A stretch of DNA of 64,000 nt from CBDCGV01 sp965216955. GTDB taxonomy: Bacteria; Bacteroidota; Bacteroidia; Chitinophagales; JADIYW01. The notes beneath the pieces are model-generated. The model was not told the DNA's origin. It did no database searches and saw nothing but the letters and a program-made list of their open reading frames with translations. Shown here one piece after another: positions 17,836 to 28,342 of the stretch (position 1 is the first letter of the stretch; every line of letters starts with the position of its first letter). The stretch is from assembly GCA_965216955.1 (NCBI GenBank), contig CBDCGV010000002.1, forward strand, positions 124,001-188,000. The letters run 5' to 3'. The position numbers and the translations under genes were made by a program.

Positions 17836-20800
17836 TTATCTAACAATACTTACCGCACCTTTATATTCTGTTCCATCTGCCAATCGCACTACGTACCAAT
17901 AAGGCCCATCCGGCAGATCGTCACCTTCATATGTACCATCCCAGTCATTTGCATAGGCTGTTGTAGTATATAATAGTGCCCCTCCTCTTGCATAGATATT
18001 CAATGTATAATCTGATAGATTCTCAATAAATGGAATTACCCATGTATCATTTATACCATCACCATTTGGTGTATAAATATCTGGGAATTCAGGTACTTCT
18101 TGAGGTATCACCGTAACTGTTACACTATCAACATCAGAACATGCATTGGCATCAGTAACTGTCAATTCAAAATGATGTGCACCAGTGTCAATTAGTTCAA
18201 TGGTAGTTGGATTTTCAATATTTGCAATCTCACCTTCTAATTCTATAGTCGGTGTCCAAGCATATATTATACCAGGATTACCATTCTCTTCAGACCCCAT
18301 CAATTGCACCTGACCTCCTTGCTCAATTGTAGTATCCGGTCCTGCATTTGCTATTGGATTTGGATGAACTACTACTATTGTAGAAGCTGTATCCGCACCA
18401 TCTACACTAGATGTAGCACATGGCGTACCATCATCACCTAATAAAGTTACAATTACATCGTACTCTCCAGCATCCGCATTAGGATCAAGATTACTTATTG
18501 TTGTTACTCTGTCAGAACCAACTAAGTCTCCATCTTTATACCACTCGTAAGTAGCATTAAAGATTGTCGTTGCACTTAAGCTAATACTTTCACCTTCACA
18601 CGCAGGCCCATCATTAGTAGCACTTACATTATCAGGGAATTCATTTACGAATAGATAAACACTAGCATATTCAGAAGTACAACCTGTTAACGAATCTGTA
18701 ATTTGAACCATATAAACTCCTCTATCTCTTCCTTCCCTAACATCATCTATAGGGAATGATGCAGCAGTAGAAAGTACCGTATCAGCTCCAGGCCCCATCC
18801 ATGAGTAATTAACTGTTTCACTACTTGGAGTTGCTGTAAATACTACATCTCCATTTTCACAAACCGGATTAGGTGTCACATCAGCAGTAACTGTTGGACG
18901 AGCAGTAATCACTATTTCCACTTCACCTGTATCAGAAGTACAACCCTTATCACTTGTTATTACAACAGAGTAAGTTCCTGCATCTGCTACAGTAACATCT
19001 TCAATTACATGTTGGAAATCATCGTCAGCGATTAACGCATCTGATGGGTCAACCCATGTATAGTTGGCACCAACTAATGTATTGGTAACCGTCATTATTA
19101 CATCATTTCCTTCACATTGAGGACTGTTAGATGTCAGTATTGGAGCATCTGGTTTTGGATAGATAATTACGCGGTCTTCTGTTCTTGGAGACAAGCAACC
19201 ATTTCCATCAATAATTTCTAAACCATAAATACCTGCATTGCTCATTGTAGCATTAGGTATTTCAAGTGCCGCTGTATCTGTAACGATTACACTAGTTGCA
19301 AGACCTTGCACATACCAGAAGTACAATGCTCCATCAACAGGAGTAGTCTCCAACCTTAAAGTTTGATCTTCACAAATCGGGCTATTTGTAATTAATACCG
19401 GAGCATCAGGTGTCTCATTAACAACCACCGTAACAGCCACTATATTACTTGTACAATTGAAACCATCAGTACTGGTTATTTGTACATAGTAAGTTTGATC
19501 TTGATAAAGCTGAGGAGTTGTATAAGTATCTCCTGTACCAATTACATTATTACCAGCGGCATCACTATACCAAGTTATTGTACCCGTTGCACCAATAACT
19601 TCTAACGTTGCTGTTTCTCCTTGACATATTGTGTCATTATCAACTTCAGGATCAGCAGGATTTTCAAGTACCACTACTGTAACTCCTCCAGGTTCGCTTT
19701 CACAACCGAAGTTATCAGTTACTGTTGCATAATATGCCGTTGTAACTGTCAAGTTAGGTGTAGTAAATGAATTTCCACCAACTTGTATGGCTACTGAATC
19801 ACTATTGTACCATGTAACAGTTGCGTTTTCATATCCAACTGGGAGCACTGCTTCTAAAGTTGTTGAGCTTCCAGCACAAATTGTATCAGGATTTTCAACA
19901 AATGTTGGAGCCTCTGGTTGAGCAATAATTGTTATGTATGTAATAGCCTGTTCACTCTGACAGCCATTATCAACCCATAATATTGCAGTATAAGATCCAA
20001 CAGGAAGATCACTAACATCAAAGCTTAGATTAATGTTATCAATATAAATTGAGAAGAAATTTAACGTATCATTCAAAGAATCAAGAACAAAACCTTTTAT
20101 AGAATCTCCAACATTTAAGCTAGAAATTGTAATATCTATATCCGTAACGTTCTCACAATCTATTACTCTAGAAGGAAGGGTTGGTGGCTCAGGTAATTCA
20201 AGAACTACTACCGTAACAGCCACTAGTTCGCTTACGCAACTTCCGTCTGTCTCTTCCACATAAAATGTTGTCGTTTGAGTTAAAGGCTCTGTTACAAATG
20301 TATCGCCTGAACCAACAACATTATTTCCTGCAGCATCGCTATACCAAGTGAATGTTCCTCCTGAACCAGTTACAACTAACGTTGCACTTTCTTGACTACA
20401 AATCGTATCATCGGCCGCTACTGGATCGGCAATTGCAGCATTTACAACTACAGTTCCCATAGTCGCAAGTCCTTCACAGTCACCAATTGTTTCTGTAGCC
20501 CAGTAATTGGTAGTTACAACTGGACTTACATTTAATTGTGAGCCTGTTCCAATATTATTCGTTAATAGAGAATCTGAATACCAGTTAATCGTTCCGCCAC
20601 TTCCAACTGCAATCAATGTAGCGATCTCTCCTTCACATATGGTATCATTAATTACTGTAGGTGCGTCTGGTTCTTCATTTACAATCACAGTTAATTGTGC
20701 TGCTGGACCTTCACATCCATTATCATCTATCTCTGTAACATAATAACTGTATGTTCCTGCTGTTAACTGACCAATATTCAATGGTGATCCACTGCCTACT

Positions 20801-23800
20801 GAATCTGATAAGATTACATCTCCATACCATACTAATGTTCCGCCTTGACCTGTTGCCATCAACATCACATCTTCATCTTCACAGTATTCCAAATCTGTCG
20901 CATCTGGTGCATCTGGTAATGGATTCACTATCGCATCGACAGGAATTACTGGACTATAGCAACCATTAGTGCCTTGTTCTTGCACATAGTATGTCGTTGA
21001 CTGCGTCAAGATTGGTGTCGTGTACGATGTACCTGTTCCAACCTGACTTGTGCCACTCGCATCACTAAACCATGTTAAAGTGCCTCCTGAGTTAGCCGTT
21101 GCTATCAATGTAGCACTTTCTCCACTACAAACTGTATCATTTGTTCCTGTTGGCGCTGGTAAGCTATCATTCACTACCACTGTTGCCATTGAATCAGGAC
21201 CTTCACAATCTCCAATTGTTTCTGTTACCCAGTAAGTTGTTGTTACTGTTGGGCTAACATCCAATTGTGAGCCTGTTCCAATATTATTTGTTAAACCAGC
21301 ATCTGAGTACCAGTTAATCGTTCCGCCACTTCCTACTGCAATCAATGTTGCCATCTCTCCTACACATATAGTATCATTAGCAACACCAGGTGCATCTGGC
21401 TCTTCATTTACAATCACAGTTAATTGTGCTGCTGGACCTTCACATCCATTATCATCTATCTCTGTAACATAATAGCTGTATGTTCCTGCTGTTAACTGAC
21501 CAATATTCAATGGTGATCCACTGCCTACTGAATCTGATAAGATTACATCTCCATACCATACTAATGTTCCGCCTTGACCTGTTGCCATCAACATCACATC
21601 TTCATCTTCACAGTATTCCAAATCTGTCGCGTCTGGTGCGTCTGGTAATGGATTCACTATCGCATCGACAGGAATTACTGGACTTAAACAACCATTAGTG
21701 CCTTGCTCTTGCACATAGTATGTCGTTGATTGTGTCAAGATTGGTGTCGTGTACGATGTACCTGTTCCAACCTGACTTGTACCACTCGCATCACTAAACC
21801 ATGTTAGAGTGCCTCCTGAGTTTGCTGTTGCCATCAATGTAGCACTCTCTCCACTACAAACTGTATCATTTGTTCCTGTTGGCGCTGGTAAGCTATCATT
21901 CACTACCACTGTTGCCATTGAATCAGGACCTTCACAATCTCCAATTGTTTCTGTTACCCAGTAAGTTGTTGTTACTGTTGGGCTAACATCCAATTGTGAA
22001 CCTGTTCCAATATTATTTGTTAAACCAGCATCTGAGTACCAGTTAATCGTTCCGCCACTTCCTACTGCAATCAATGTTGCCATCTCTCCTACACATATAG
22101 TATCATTAGCAACACCAGGTGCATCTGGCTCTTCATTTACAATCACAGTTAATTGTGCTGCTGGACCTTCACATCCATTATCATCTATCTCTGTAACATA
22201 ATAGCTGTATGTTCCTGCTGTTAACTGACCAATATTCAATGGTGATCCACTGCCTACTGAATCTGATAAGATTACATCTCCATACCATACTAATGTTCCG
22301 CCTTGACCTGTTGCCATCAACATCACATCTTCATCTTCACAGTATTCCAAATCTGTCGCATCTGGTGCATCTGGTAATGGATTCACTATCGCATCGACAG
22401 GAATTACTGGACTTAAACAACCATCAGTGCCTTGTTCTTGCACATAGTATGTCGTTGATTGTGTCAAGATTGGTGTCGTGTACGATGTACCTGTTCCTAC
22501 CTGACTTGTGCCACTCGCATCACTAAACCATGTTAAAGTGCCTCCTGAGTTAGCCGTTGCCATCAATGTAGCACCCTCTCCACTACAAACTGTATCATTT
22601 GTTCCTGTTGGCGCTGGTAAGCTATCATTCACTACCACTGTTGCCATTGAATCAGGACCTTCACAACCTCCAATTGTTTCTGTTACCCAGTAAGTTGTCG
22701 TTACTGTTGGGCTAACATCCAATTGTGAACCTGTAGCTATATTATTTGTTAAACCAGCATCTGAGTACCAGTTAATGGTTCCGCCTGTGCCAACAGCAAT
22801 CAATGTTGCCATCTCGCCAACACATATAGTATCATTAGCAACACCAGGTGCATCTGGCTCCTCTGAAACTGTAACAGTAATTTGTGCTGCTGGACCTTCG
22901 CAACCATTATCATCTATCTCTGTAACATAATAGCTGTATGTTCCTGCTGTTAACTGACCAATATTCAATGGTGATCCACTGCCTACTGAATCTGATAAGA
23001 TTACATCTCCATACCATACTAATGTTCCGCCTTGACCTGTTGCCATTAACATCACATCTTCATCTTCACAGTATTCCAAATCTGTCGCATCCGGTGCATC
23101 TGGTAATGGATTCACTATCGCATCGACAGGAATTACTGGACTGTAGCAGCCATTTGTTCCTTGCTCTTGTACATAATATGTCGTTGATTGTGTTAAGTTA
23201 GGTGTGGTAAATGATGTACCCATTCCAACCTGACTTGTACCACTTGCATCACTAAACCATGTTAGAGTGCCTCCTGAGTTTGCTGTTGCCATCAATGTAG
23301 CACTTTCTCCACTACAGATAGTATCATTTGTTCCTGTTGGTGCCGGTAGACTATCATTCACTACTACTGTTGCCATTGAATCAGGACCTTCACAACCTCC
23401 AATCGTCTCTGTTACCCAGTAAGTTGTTGTAACTGTTGGGCTAACATCCAATTGTGAGCCTGTTCCAATATTATTCGTTAAACCAGCATCTGAGTACCAG
23501 TTAATCGTTCCGCCTGTACCAACAGCGATCAATGTTGCTGTCTCACCTTCACAAATAGTATCATTAGCAACACCTGGTGCATCAGGCTCTTCTGACACTG
23601 TAACAGTAATTTGAGTTGCAGGACTTTCACATCCATTATCATCTATTTCTGTAACGTAATAGCTGTATGTTCCTGCTGTTAGTTGTCCTATATTTAATGG
23701 TGATCCACTTCCGACAGAATCAGATAATATAGCATCCCCATACCAAACTAATGTTCCGCCTTGACCTGTTGCCGTTAAGACTACATCTTCGTCATCGCAA

Positions 23801-26800
23801 AACTCTAAGTCCGTTGCATCCGGAGCATCTGGTAATGGATTCACAAGAACTGTTACCTCTGTCAAAGGGCTCTCACATCCTTCATCATCATCAATATCAC
23901 TTACATAATAAGTTGTTGTTTGCGCCAATGCTGGCGTTGTATAAGTTGTACCAGTAGCAATCGCTGAAGAAGCACTTGCATCTTCATACCAATTGATAGT
24001 TCCAGTAGGTGTACTAGTAACCTCAAGTGTAGCTGATTCTCCAATACAAACAGTATCATCTTCCACTGTTGGTGCAGCTGGAGGATTAATACCATAAATT
24101 GTAATTACTTGAGCACTAGAATAACATCCATCTAAGTTTTCTACTACCCAGAATTGATTAATATTATCATTCAAAACAGCAGTCGTAAACTCTTCTCCAT
24201 CAGCCAAGAAATTAGTTGGCAACGCTCCTGGAGAACTTGGTGCACCTCCATACCATTCAAAGTTACCAGGCGTGGTACTTATAGATGTTGCTTTAAATGT
24301 TCTTGTTGATCCTTTACAAACAGTAGAATCAAATACTCCTGCTATATTGCTATTTAAGAATGCACCGTTTTCGTCTTCAACAATAAATCCATCATTCGGT
24401 GTTTCAGTTACAGTAAGTACTGTTGTTACTACTTGACTCTCACATGTATCATTATCAACTGTCCAGAAAATTATATAAGATCCAGCTGTAACAGATGGTG
24501 ATAAGGTAAGATCAACTGTTATAGAAGTAATTGGTAAAGTACCAGTAAAAATAGAAGTTCCAGAACCATCTTGAACATCAAAGTTCAGGTCTCCACCTAT
24601 TTGATTCGTGTTAACAGACACCACACTAATAGTAGCCTCTTCACAAGCTTCAACTTGTGCCAAAACATTTGGCGCATCCACTTCATCAAAAATGTAAACC
24701 GTAACTGGTGTTAATTCACTTTCACAGTTACCACTTGTTTCTCCAACATAATAAACAGTTGTATTAGTAAGTGCAGGAGTAACAAAGACCGACCCTGTTC
24801 CTACTAAATTTAAACCGCTCGCATCAGAATACCATCTTAAAGAATCAGCATTTACGAATACATTAACCGTAAATGTAGCACTTCCTTCAGAGCATACTGA
24901 AATAGAATCCACATTTACAGTTGGAGCTGGAATATCATCCTCAACTACAACCATAACTTCTACACTATCGCTTACGCAATCTCCATTTGATTCCGTAACC
25001 CAATAACTTGTTGTAGCTGTTAGAGGTCCAGTATTAAACTGATTACCGCTTCCAACTACAGTTGTAAGTCCTGCATCTGAGAACCAAGTAATATCTGTAG
25101 ATGTTCCAGTAGCGGTTAAGATTGTACTTTCTCCATTGCATATTGTATCATTTGTAACGGTTGGAGGATTCGGCTCAGCAGTAATATCAATAGTCACTAT
25201 CGCCGGTAAGCTTTCACAATCTCCCAAAGTTTCTGTTACATAATAATTATATGTACCTGCTGCAAGCGATCCGATATTTAATGGTGAACCCGTACCGATG
25301 CCTCCTGCCGGTACTAATGCAACAGTATCATACCAAGTAAGTGTTCCACCTACTGAGCTCGTTGCCATCAAAATAACATCCTCACCTTCACAGAATTCAT
25401 CATCATTTGCAGTAGGCGCATTAGTTAATGGTTCAACAACCGCTGTTACAGGAATTAAATTACTAGGGCAATTATCAGCACTTCTTTGTAACACGTAAAA
25501 AGTTGTTGTTTGCGTTAAAGCAGGTGTTGTGTAAGAAGAGGTTGTTCCTACAGAATCAACTCCTACCGCATCACTATACCAAATAACCGTTTCTGTAGCT
25601 CCTGTTACTGTTAAATCAGCAGTTTCACCAACACAAATGGTATCATTAATTCCAGTTAAATCTGCTGGAACTGGCAATACAATTACATCTACAGAATCAG
25701 GATTACCTGAACATGATCCAAAACTTTCTTGTACATAGTATCTAGTATCTGCTGTCAGTACTGGCGTTGTAAAAGGTGTTCCAGAACCAACAGACATTGT
25801 TAGCTCTCTATCTGAATACCACGTTATTGTTCCACCAGTTGTTGCCGCAGAAAGTGTAGCGGTTTCTCCAGAGCATATAGTATCATTTTCTGATGTAGGT
25901 GTTCCTGTTGGTGCCTCACCAACAGTAATAGTTACCTTAACTGCATCGCTAGAACAACCTGTTGCCGGATCTTGTGCCACAACATACAAGTCTATTACTC
26001 CAGGTGCACCGACTGGCCCAATTGGAAATATTCTAGAATTCAATAATTGAATTGTTAAATCTTGATCGAAATACCAAATAACACTATCTCCTGCATCTGC
26101 TGTAGCAACCAAAGTATCAGATTCGCCAACACATAGTGTAATATCATCAACATCAGGTTCATTTGGTAAAGGAATAATTGTAACCGTTACTGGTACAAAT
26201 TCGCTTGGGCATCCAGTTGTTCGATCTGTTTCTTGAATATAAAATGTTGTAGTTTGTGTTAATTCAGGTGTTGTATAATTAGCTCCTGTATCAACTAAGT
26301 TGGTTCCTGCAGCATCTGTATACCAACTCAATAATCCACCACTACTAGTAGCGGTTAAGTTGGCCGTATCTCCAGAACAAATACTAACCCCAGCAGCCGT
26401 TGGATTAACAGGGGCAGGGTTAACTGTAATATTTACTTGTGTTGCATTCGATTCACAACCATTTACCTCTTCAACAATGTAATAGCTAATATTAGAAGTT
26501 AAAACCTCAGTAGTAAATGGATTTCCGGCAAACACCAAGTTATTGGCCGAAGCATCTGAATACCAGAAGAACGAACCATTTCCACCTCCCGACACTGCGG
26601 TAAGTGTTGTTGTTTCTCCTGCACAAATTACTGTATCGCCTGTTACTCCAGAAGGAGGCGTAATAATAAGGTCAGGAGTCACTTTTATTTCTGATCTATC
26701 CGTACCAATACAACTTACATCAAATGTTGATCCATTTGCTGTAATCGTAGTTGTAGTAACTGTTGCCACATAAAACCTAGTAGTGTCTAATATTGGTGGT

Positions 26801-28128
26801 GTTTGGAAGGTAAGCCCCGTCCATACAGGTGTACTAACAGGGTTATTATCTGTATACCACGCTAAGCTTGTCCAATCAGGCTCTCCTGAAGTTGCTGTTA
26901 AAGTAACCTGTCCATTTATACATGTAGAAACCGGTGTTGTTACAGTTGGAGCCGGAGGAAGTGGAACCACTGTAACGGCAATTGGCTCTCTAGTAGATTC
27001 GCAGCTAGCACCAACTTCTGCTACAGCGACGTAAAAAGTTGTATTCCCAGTCAATGGTGTTGGATGCGCATAAATACCTGTAGTATTTTCCGCCAACGTC
27101 GTTGTCATTAATGGGTCATTATTATCATAAAATCTATACTCATAGCTTGCATGTGGGCTAGCAATAGAATCACTAAATGCTTGAATAACTACTAATTCCC
27201 CTTCACAAATTGCTGTATCTCTCACTGTAGGTGCCCCTGGGGGATCAGCTTCAATTACAGTTACCGTTCTTTCTCCACCTACACAATTTCCATCCGTCTC
27301 CGCAATATAAAAAGTAGCAGGAAATGTATTGATTAGCCCAGTAGTTAAATCTCCTGCAGCACTTATGCTTGCAATTTGAGAAGATGGGTCACCTTGTACT
27401 GTATAAAGTATAAAATCATTACCTCCATGGTTCAAACCAGATGTTACTTCAAACGTTGCTGTTTGATTGAAACATGTGGATACAACAACATCAGCGACCG
27501 TTGGAGTATCTATAATATCTCGATCTACTACCCAAGTAAACGACCAACGAGCAGTTGCTCCATCACTAAAACCAGTTATATTGACAGTCTTAGAAAAAGA
27601 AGTACTGCCAGGGAATACAGAATTCATTTCTGCTTCTGTTATTGTACTAGAGCCAGAAGCAGCCCCATCATTTCCACCAGCTCCAAACTCACCTCCATCA
27701 TCTTCAAACATACTAAAGTCCATTCGTACATCTTCTACACAAACATTATCCCACACCCATAAACTAAAATCCAAATCATCGGGCGCTTCACTATCTGTAT
27801 AGTCACTGCCACCACAACCACCGCCGCCACCTTGACTTGGCTTGTCCTCTGATAGTAATGTTCCGATAAGATCACTTCCAGAATTCCTCTGGATTCTAGG
27901 TGTAAATCTAAAACGAGGTTCAATACCACCATTTACTGTAGTACAACCAATACCAAGCACACAATCATCATTTGTTCCATCACCACACCAGTAGTTCCAC
28001 CCTACAGCTGTTACTGTAATTGAAACGTCTGCCAATCGATCTGCGGCTTCTGCAGGTTTTGAATAAAATAAGCACAATAAAAAAGTACATGCTATCGTTA
28101 GTTGTTTGAAAAGTTTAGAATCGCTCAT
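17836..28128 (-). CDS. Giant Ig-like-repeat surface adhesin with gliding-motility-type T9SS C-terminal domain
   Basis: 3430 residues, with an N-terminal signal (FKQLTIACTFLLCLFYSKPA), a Cys-rich N-terminal domain (residues about 30-210), then about 30-plus modules of roughly 80 residues. Each starts like ANDTICxGExATL and contains a xTWYSDA...VGTG...YYV segment and a Cys near the end (Ig-like/CHU-type modules). Modules near the C-terminus become PKD/Ig-like (ANAGPDTTIEQGGQVQLMGS). The last 90 residues (FPDIYTPNGDGINDTWVIPF ... YWYVVRLADGTEYKG) are the gliding-motility-associated type B T9SS sorting domain. It is expected on the cell surface, in adhesion or gliding like SprB. The frame is fully open over 10.3 kb. 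A PorP/SprF-OmpA gene follows at once. Confidence 0.92.
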   Translation of the reverse strand: MSDSKLFKQLTIACTFLLCLFYSKPAEAADRLADVSITVTAVGWNYWCGDGTNDDCVLGIGCTTVNGGIEPRFRFTPRIQRNSGSDLIGTLLSEDKPSQGGGGGCGGSDYTDSEAPDDLDFSLWVWDNVCVEDVRMDFSMFEDDGGEFGAGGNDGAASGSSTITEAEMNSVFPGSTSFSKTVNITGFSDGATARWSFTWVVDRDIIDTPTVADVVVSTCFNQTATFEVTSGLNHGGNDFILYTVQGDPSSQIASISAAGDLTTGLINTFPATFYIAETDGNCVGGERTVTVIEADPPGAPTVRDTAICEGELVVIQAFSDSIASPHASYEYRFYDNNDPLMTTTLAENTTGIYAHPTPLTGNTTFYVAVAEVGASCESTREPIAVTVVPLPPAPTVTTPVSTCINGQVTLTATSGEPDWTSLAWYTDNNPVSTPVWTGLTFQTPPILDTTRFYVATVTTTTITANGSTFDVSCIGTDRSEIKVTPDLIITPPSGVTGDTVICAGETTTLTAVSGGGNGSFFWYSDASANNLVFAGNPFTTEVLTSNISYYIVEEVNGCESNATQVNITVNPAPVNPTAAGVSICSGDTANLTATSSGGLLSWYTDAAGTNLVDTGANYTTPELTQTTTFYIQETDRTTGCPSEFVPVTVTIIPLPNEPDVDDITLCVGESDTLVATADAGDSVIWYFDQDLTIQLLNSRIFPIGPVGAPGVIDLYVVAQDPATGCSSDAVKVTITVGEAPTGTPTSENDTICSGETATLSAATTGGTITWYSDRELTMSVGSGTPFTTPVLTADTRYYVQESFGSCSGNPDSVDVIVLPVPADLTGINDTICVGETADLTVTGATETVIWYSDAVGVDSVGTTSSYTTPALTQTTTFYVLQRSADNCPSNLIPVTAVVEPLTNAPTANDDEFCEGEDVILMATSSVGGTLTWYDTVALVPAGGIGTGSPLNIGSLAAGTYNYYVTETLGDCESLPAIVTIDITAEPNPPTVTNDTICNGESTILTATGTSTDITWFSDAGLTTVVGSGNQFNTGPLTATTSYWVTESNGDCVSDSVEVMVVVEDDIPAPTVNVDSISVCSEGSATFTVNVFVNADSLRWYSDASGLNLVGTGSVFVTPALTNTTVYYVGETSGNCESELTPVTVYIFDEVDAPNVLAQVEACEEATISVVSVNTNQIGGDLNFDVQDGSGTSIFTGTLPITSITVDLTLSPSVTAGSYIIFWTVDNDTCESQVVTTVLTVTETPNDGFIVEDENGAFLNSNIAGVFDSTVCKGSTRTFKATSISTTPGNFEWYGGAPSSPGALPTNFLADGEEFTTAVLNDNINQFWVVENLDGCYSSAQVITIYGINPPAAPTVEDDTVCIGESATLEVTSTPTGTINWYEDASASSAIATGTTYTTPALAQTTTYYVSDIDDDEGCESPLTEVTVLVNPLPDAPDATDLEFCDDEDVVLTATGQGGTLVWYGDAILSDSVGSGSPLNIGQLTAGTYSYYVTEIDDNGCESPATQITVTVSEEPDAPGVANDTICEGETATLIAVGTGGTINWYSDAGLTNNIGTGSQLDVSPTVTTTYWVTETIGGCEGPDSMATVVVNDSLPAPTGTNDTICSGESATLMATANSGGTLTWFSDASGTSQVGMGTSFTTPNLTQSTTYYVQEQGTNGCYSPVIPVDAIVNPLPDAPDATDLEYCEDEDVMLMATGQGGTLVWYGDVILSDSVGSGSPLNIGQLTAGTYSYYVTEIDDNGCEGPAAQITVTVSEEPDAPGVANDTICVGEMATLIAVGTGGTINWYSDAGLTNNIATGSQLDVSPTVTTTYWVTETIGGCEGPDSMATVVVNDSLPAPTGTNDTVCSGEGATLMATANSGGTLTWFSDASGTSQVGTGTSYTTPILTQSTTYYVQEQGTDGCLSPVIPVDAIVNPLPDAPDATDLEYCEDEDVMLMATGQGGTLVWYGDVILSDSVGSGSPLNIGQLTAGTYSYYVTEIDDNGCEGPAAQLTVIVNEEPDAPGVANDTICVGEMATLIAVGSGGTINWYSDAGLTNNIGTGSQLDVSPTVTTTYWVTETIGDCEGPDSMATVVVNDSLPAPTGTNDTVCSGESATLMATANSGGTLTWFSDASGTSQVGTGTSYTTPILTQSTTYYVQEQGTNGCLSPVIPVDAIVNPLPDAPDATDLEYCEDEDVMLMATGQGGTLVWYGDVILSDSVGSGSPLNIGQLTAGTYSYYVTEIDDNGCEGPAAQLTVIVNEEPDAPGVANDTICVGEMATLIAVGSGGTINWYSDAGLTNNIGTGSQLDVSPTVTTTYWVTETIGDCEGPDSMATVVVNDSLPAPTGTNDTVCSGESATLIATANSGGTLTWFSDASGTSQVGTGTSYTTPILTQSTTYYVQEQGTNGCYSPVIPVDAIVNPLPDAPDATDLEYCEDEDVMLMATGQGGTLVWYGDVILSDSVGSGSPLNIGQLTAGTYSYYVTEIDDNGCEGPAAQLTVIVNEEPDAPTVINDTICEGEIATLIAVGSGGTINWYSDSLLTNNIGTGSQLNVSPVVTTNYWATETIGDCEGLATMGTVVVNAAIADPVAADDTICSQESATLVVTGSGGTFTWYSDAAGNNVVGSGDTFVTEPLTQTTTFYVEETDGSCVSELVAVTVVVLELPEPPTLPSRVIDCENVTDIDITISSLNVGDSIKGFVLDSLNDTLNFFSIYIDNINLSFDVSDLPVGSYTAILWVDNGCQSEQAITYITIIAQPEAPTFVENPDTICAGSSTTLEAVLPVGYENATVTWYNSDSVAIQVGGNSFTTPNLTVTTAYYATVTDNFGCESEPGGVTVVVLENPADPEVDNDTICQGETATLEVIGATGTITWYSDAAGNNVIGTGDTYTTPQLYQDQTYYVQITSTDGFNCTSNIVAVTVVVNETPDAPVLITNSPICEDQTLRLETTPVDGALYFWYVQGLATSVIVTDTAALEIPNATMSNAGIYGLEIIDGNGCLSPRTEDRVIIYPKPDAPILTSNSPQCEGNDVIMTVTNTLVGANYTWVDPSDALIADDDFQHVIEDVTVADAGTYSVVITSDKGCTSDTGEVEIVITARPTVTADVTPNPVCENGDVVFTATPSSETVNYSWMGPGADTVLSTAASFPIDDVREGRDRGVYMVQITDSLTGCTSEYASVYLFVNEFPDNVSATNDGPACEGESISLSATTIFNATYEWYKDGDLVGSDRVTTISNLDPNADAGEYDVIVTLLGDDGTPCATSSVDGADTASTIVVVHPNPIANAGPDTTIEQGGQVQLMGSEENGNPGIIYAWTPTIELEGEIANIENPTTIELIDTGAHHFELTVTDANACSDVDSVTVTVIPQEVPEFPDIYTPNGDGINDTWVIPFIENLSDYTLNIYARGGALLYTTTAYANDWDGTYEGDDLPDGPYWYVVRLADGTEYKGAVSIVR
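20186..23831 (-). repeat. Five 729-bp tandem repeats (243 residues, three Ig-like modules each)
   Basis: Unit boundaries, marked by the recurring GGTAATGGATTCAC, fall at 23831, 23102, 22373, 21644 and 20915, exactly 729 bp apart; the fifth unit ends near 20186. The inner three units are almost identical over long stretches. The first unit (23831 end) is somewhat diverged. In the last unit the first module is conserved, while the second and third (GSQLNVSPVVTTNYW and after) are clearly diverged. Phase is kept (729 is a multiple of 3), so gain or loss of units would not break the protein. Confidence 0.93.
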
Positions 28129-28342
28129 ATAAGATACGTTTTAAGTAAATACTTTTAATTCTTTAGTCGTTTTTGCATTCAATTAGGGGGCTAATTTCAA
28201 TATTAAATTTGAATTAACCAAGGATTTCGTTACATTTTATTAACATTTGTTAGTTTTTTTTAAAGAAATTTCAAATTAGGAATAATACATTACTTAACGG
28301 GCTGATTTACAATCACATAAACATATGTTAATTGATATTGAA

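Noticed and set aside
20500..23960. Plus-strand ORFs recurring every 729 bp opposite the adhesin
   Set aside because: They are the antisense shadow of the tandem repeat; their period equals the repeat unit and they have no promoter or protein-like features.
28129..28342. Possible small gene in the gap before the adhesin
   Set aside because: The 214 bp are A/T-rich with no start-to-stop frame of useful length; taken as promoter and leader.
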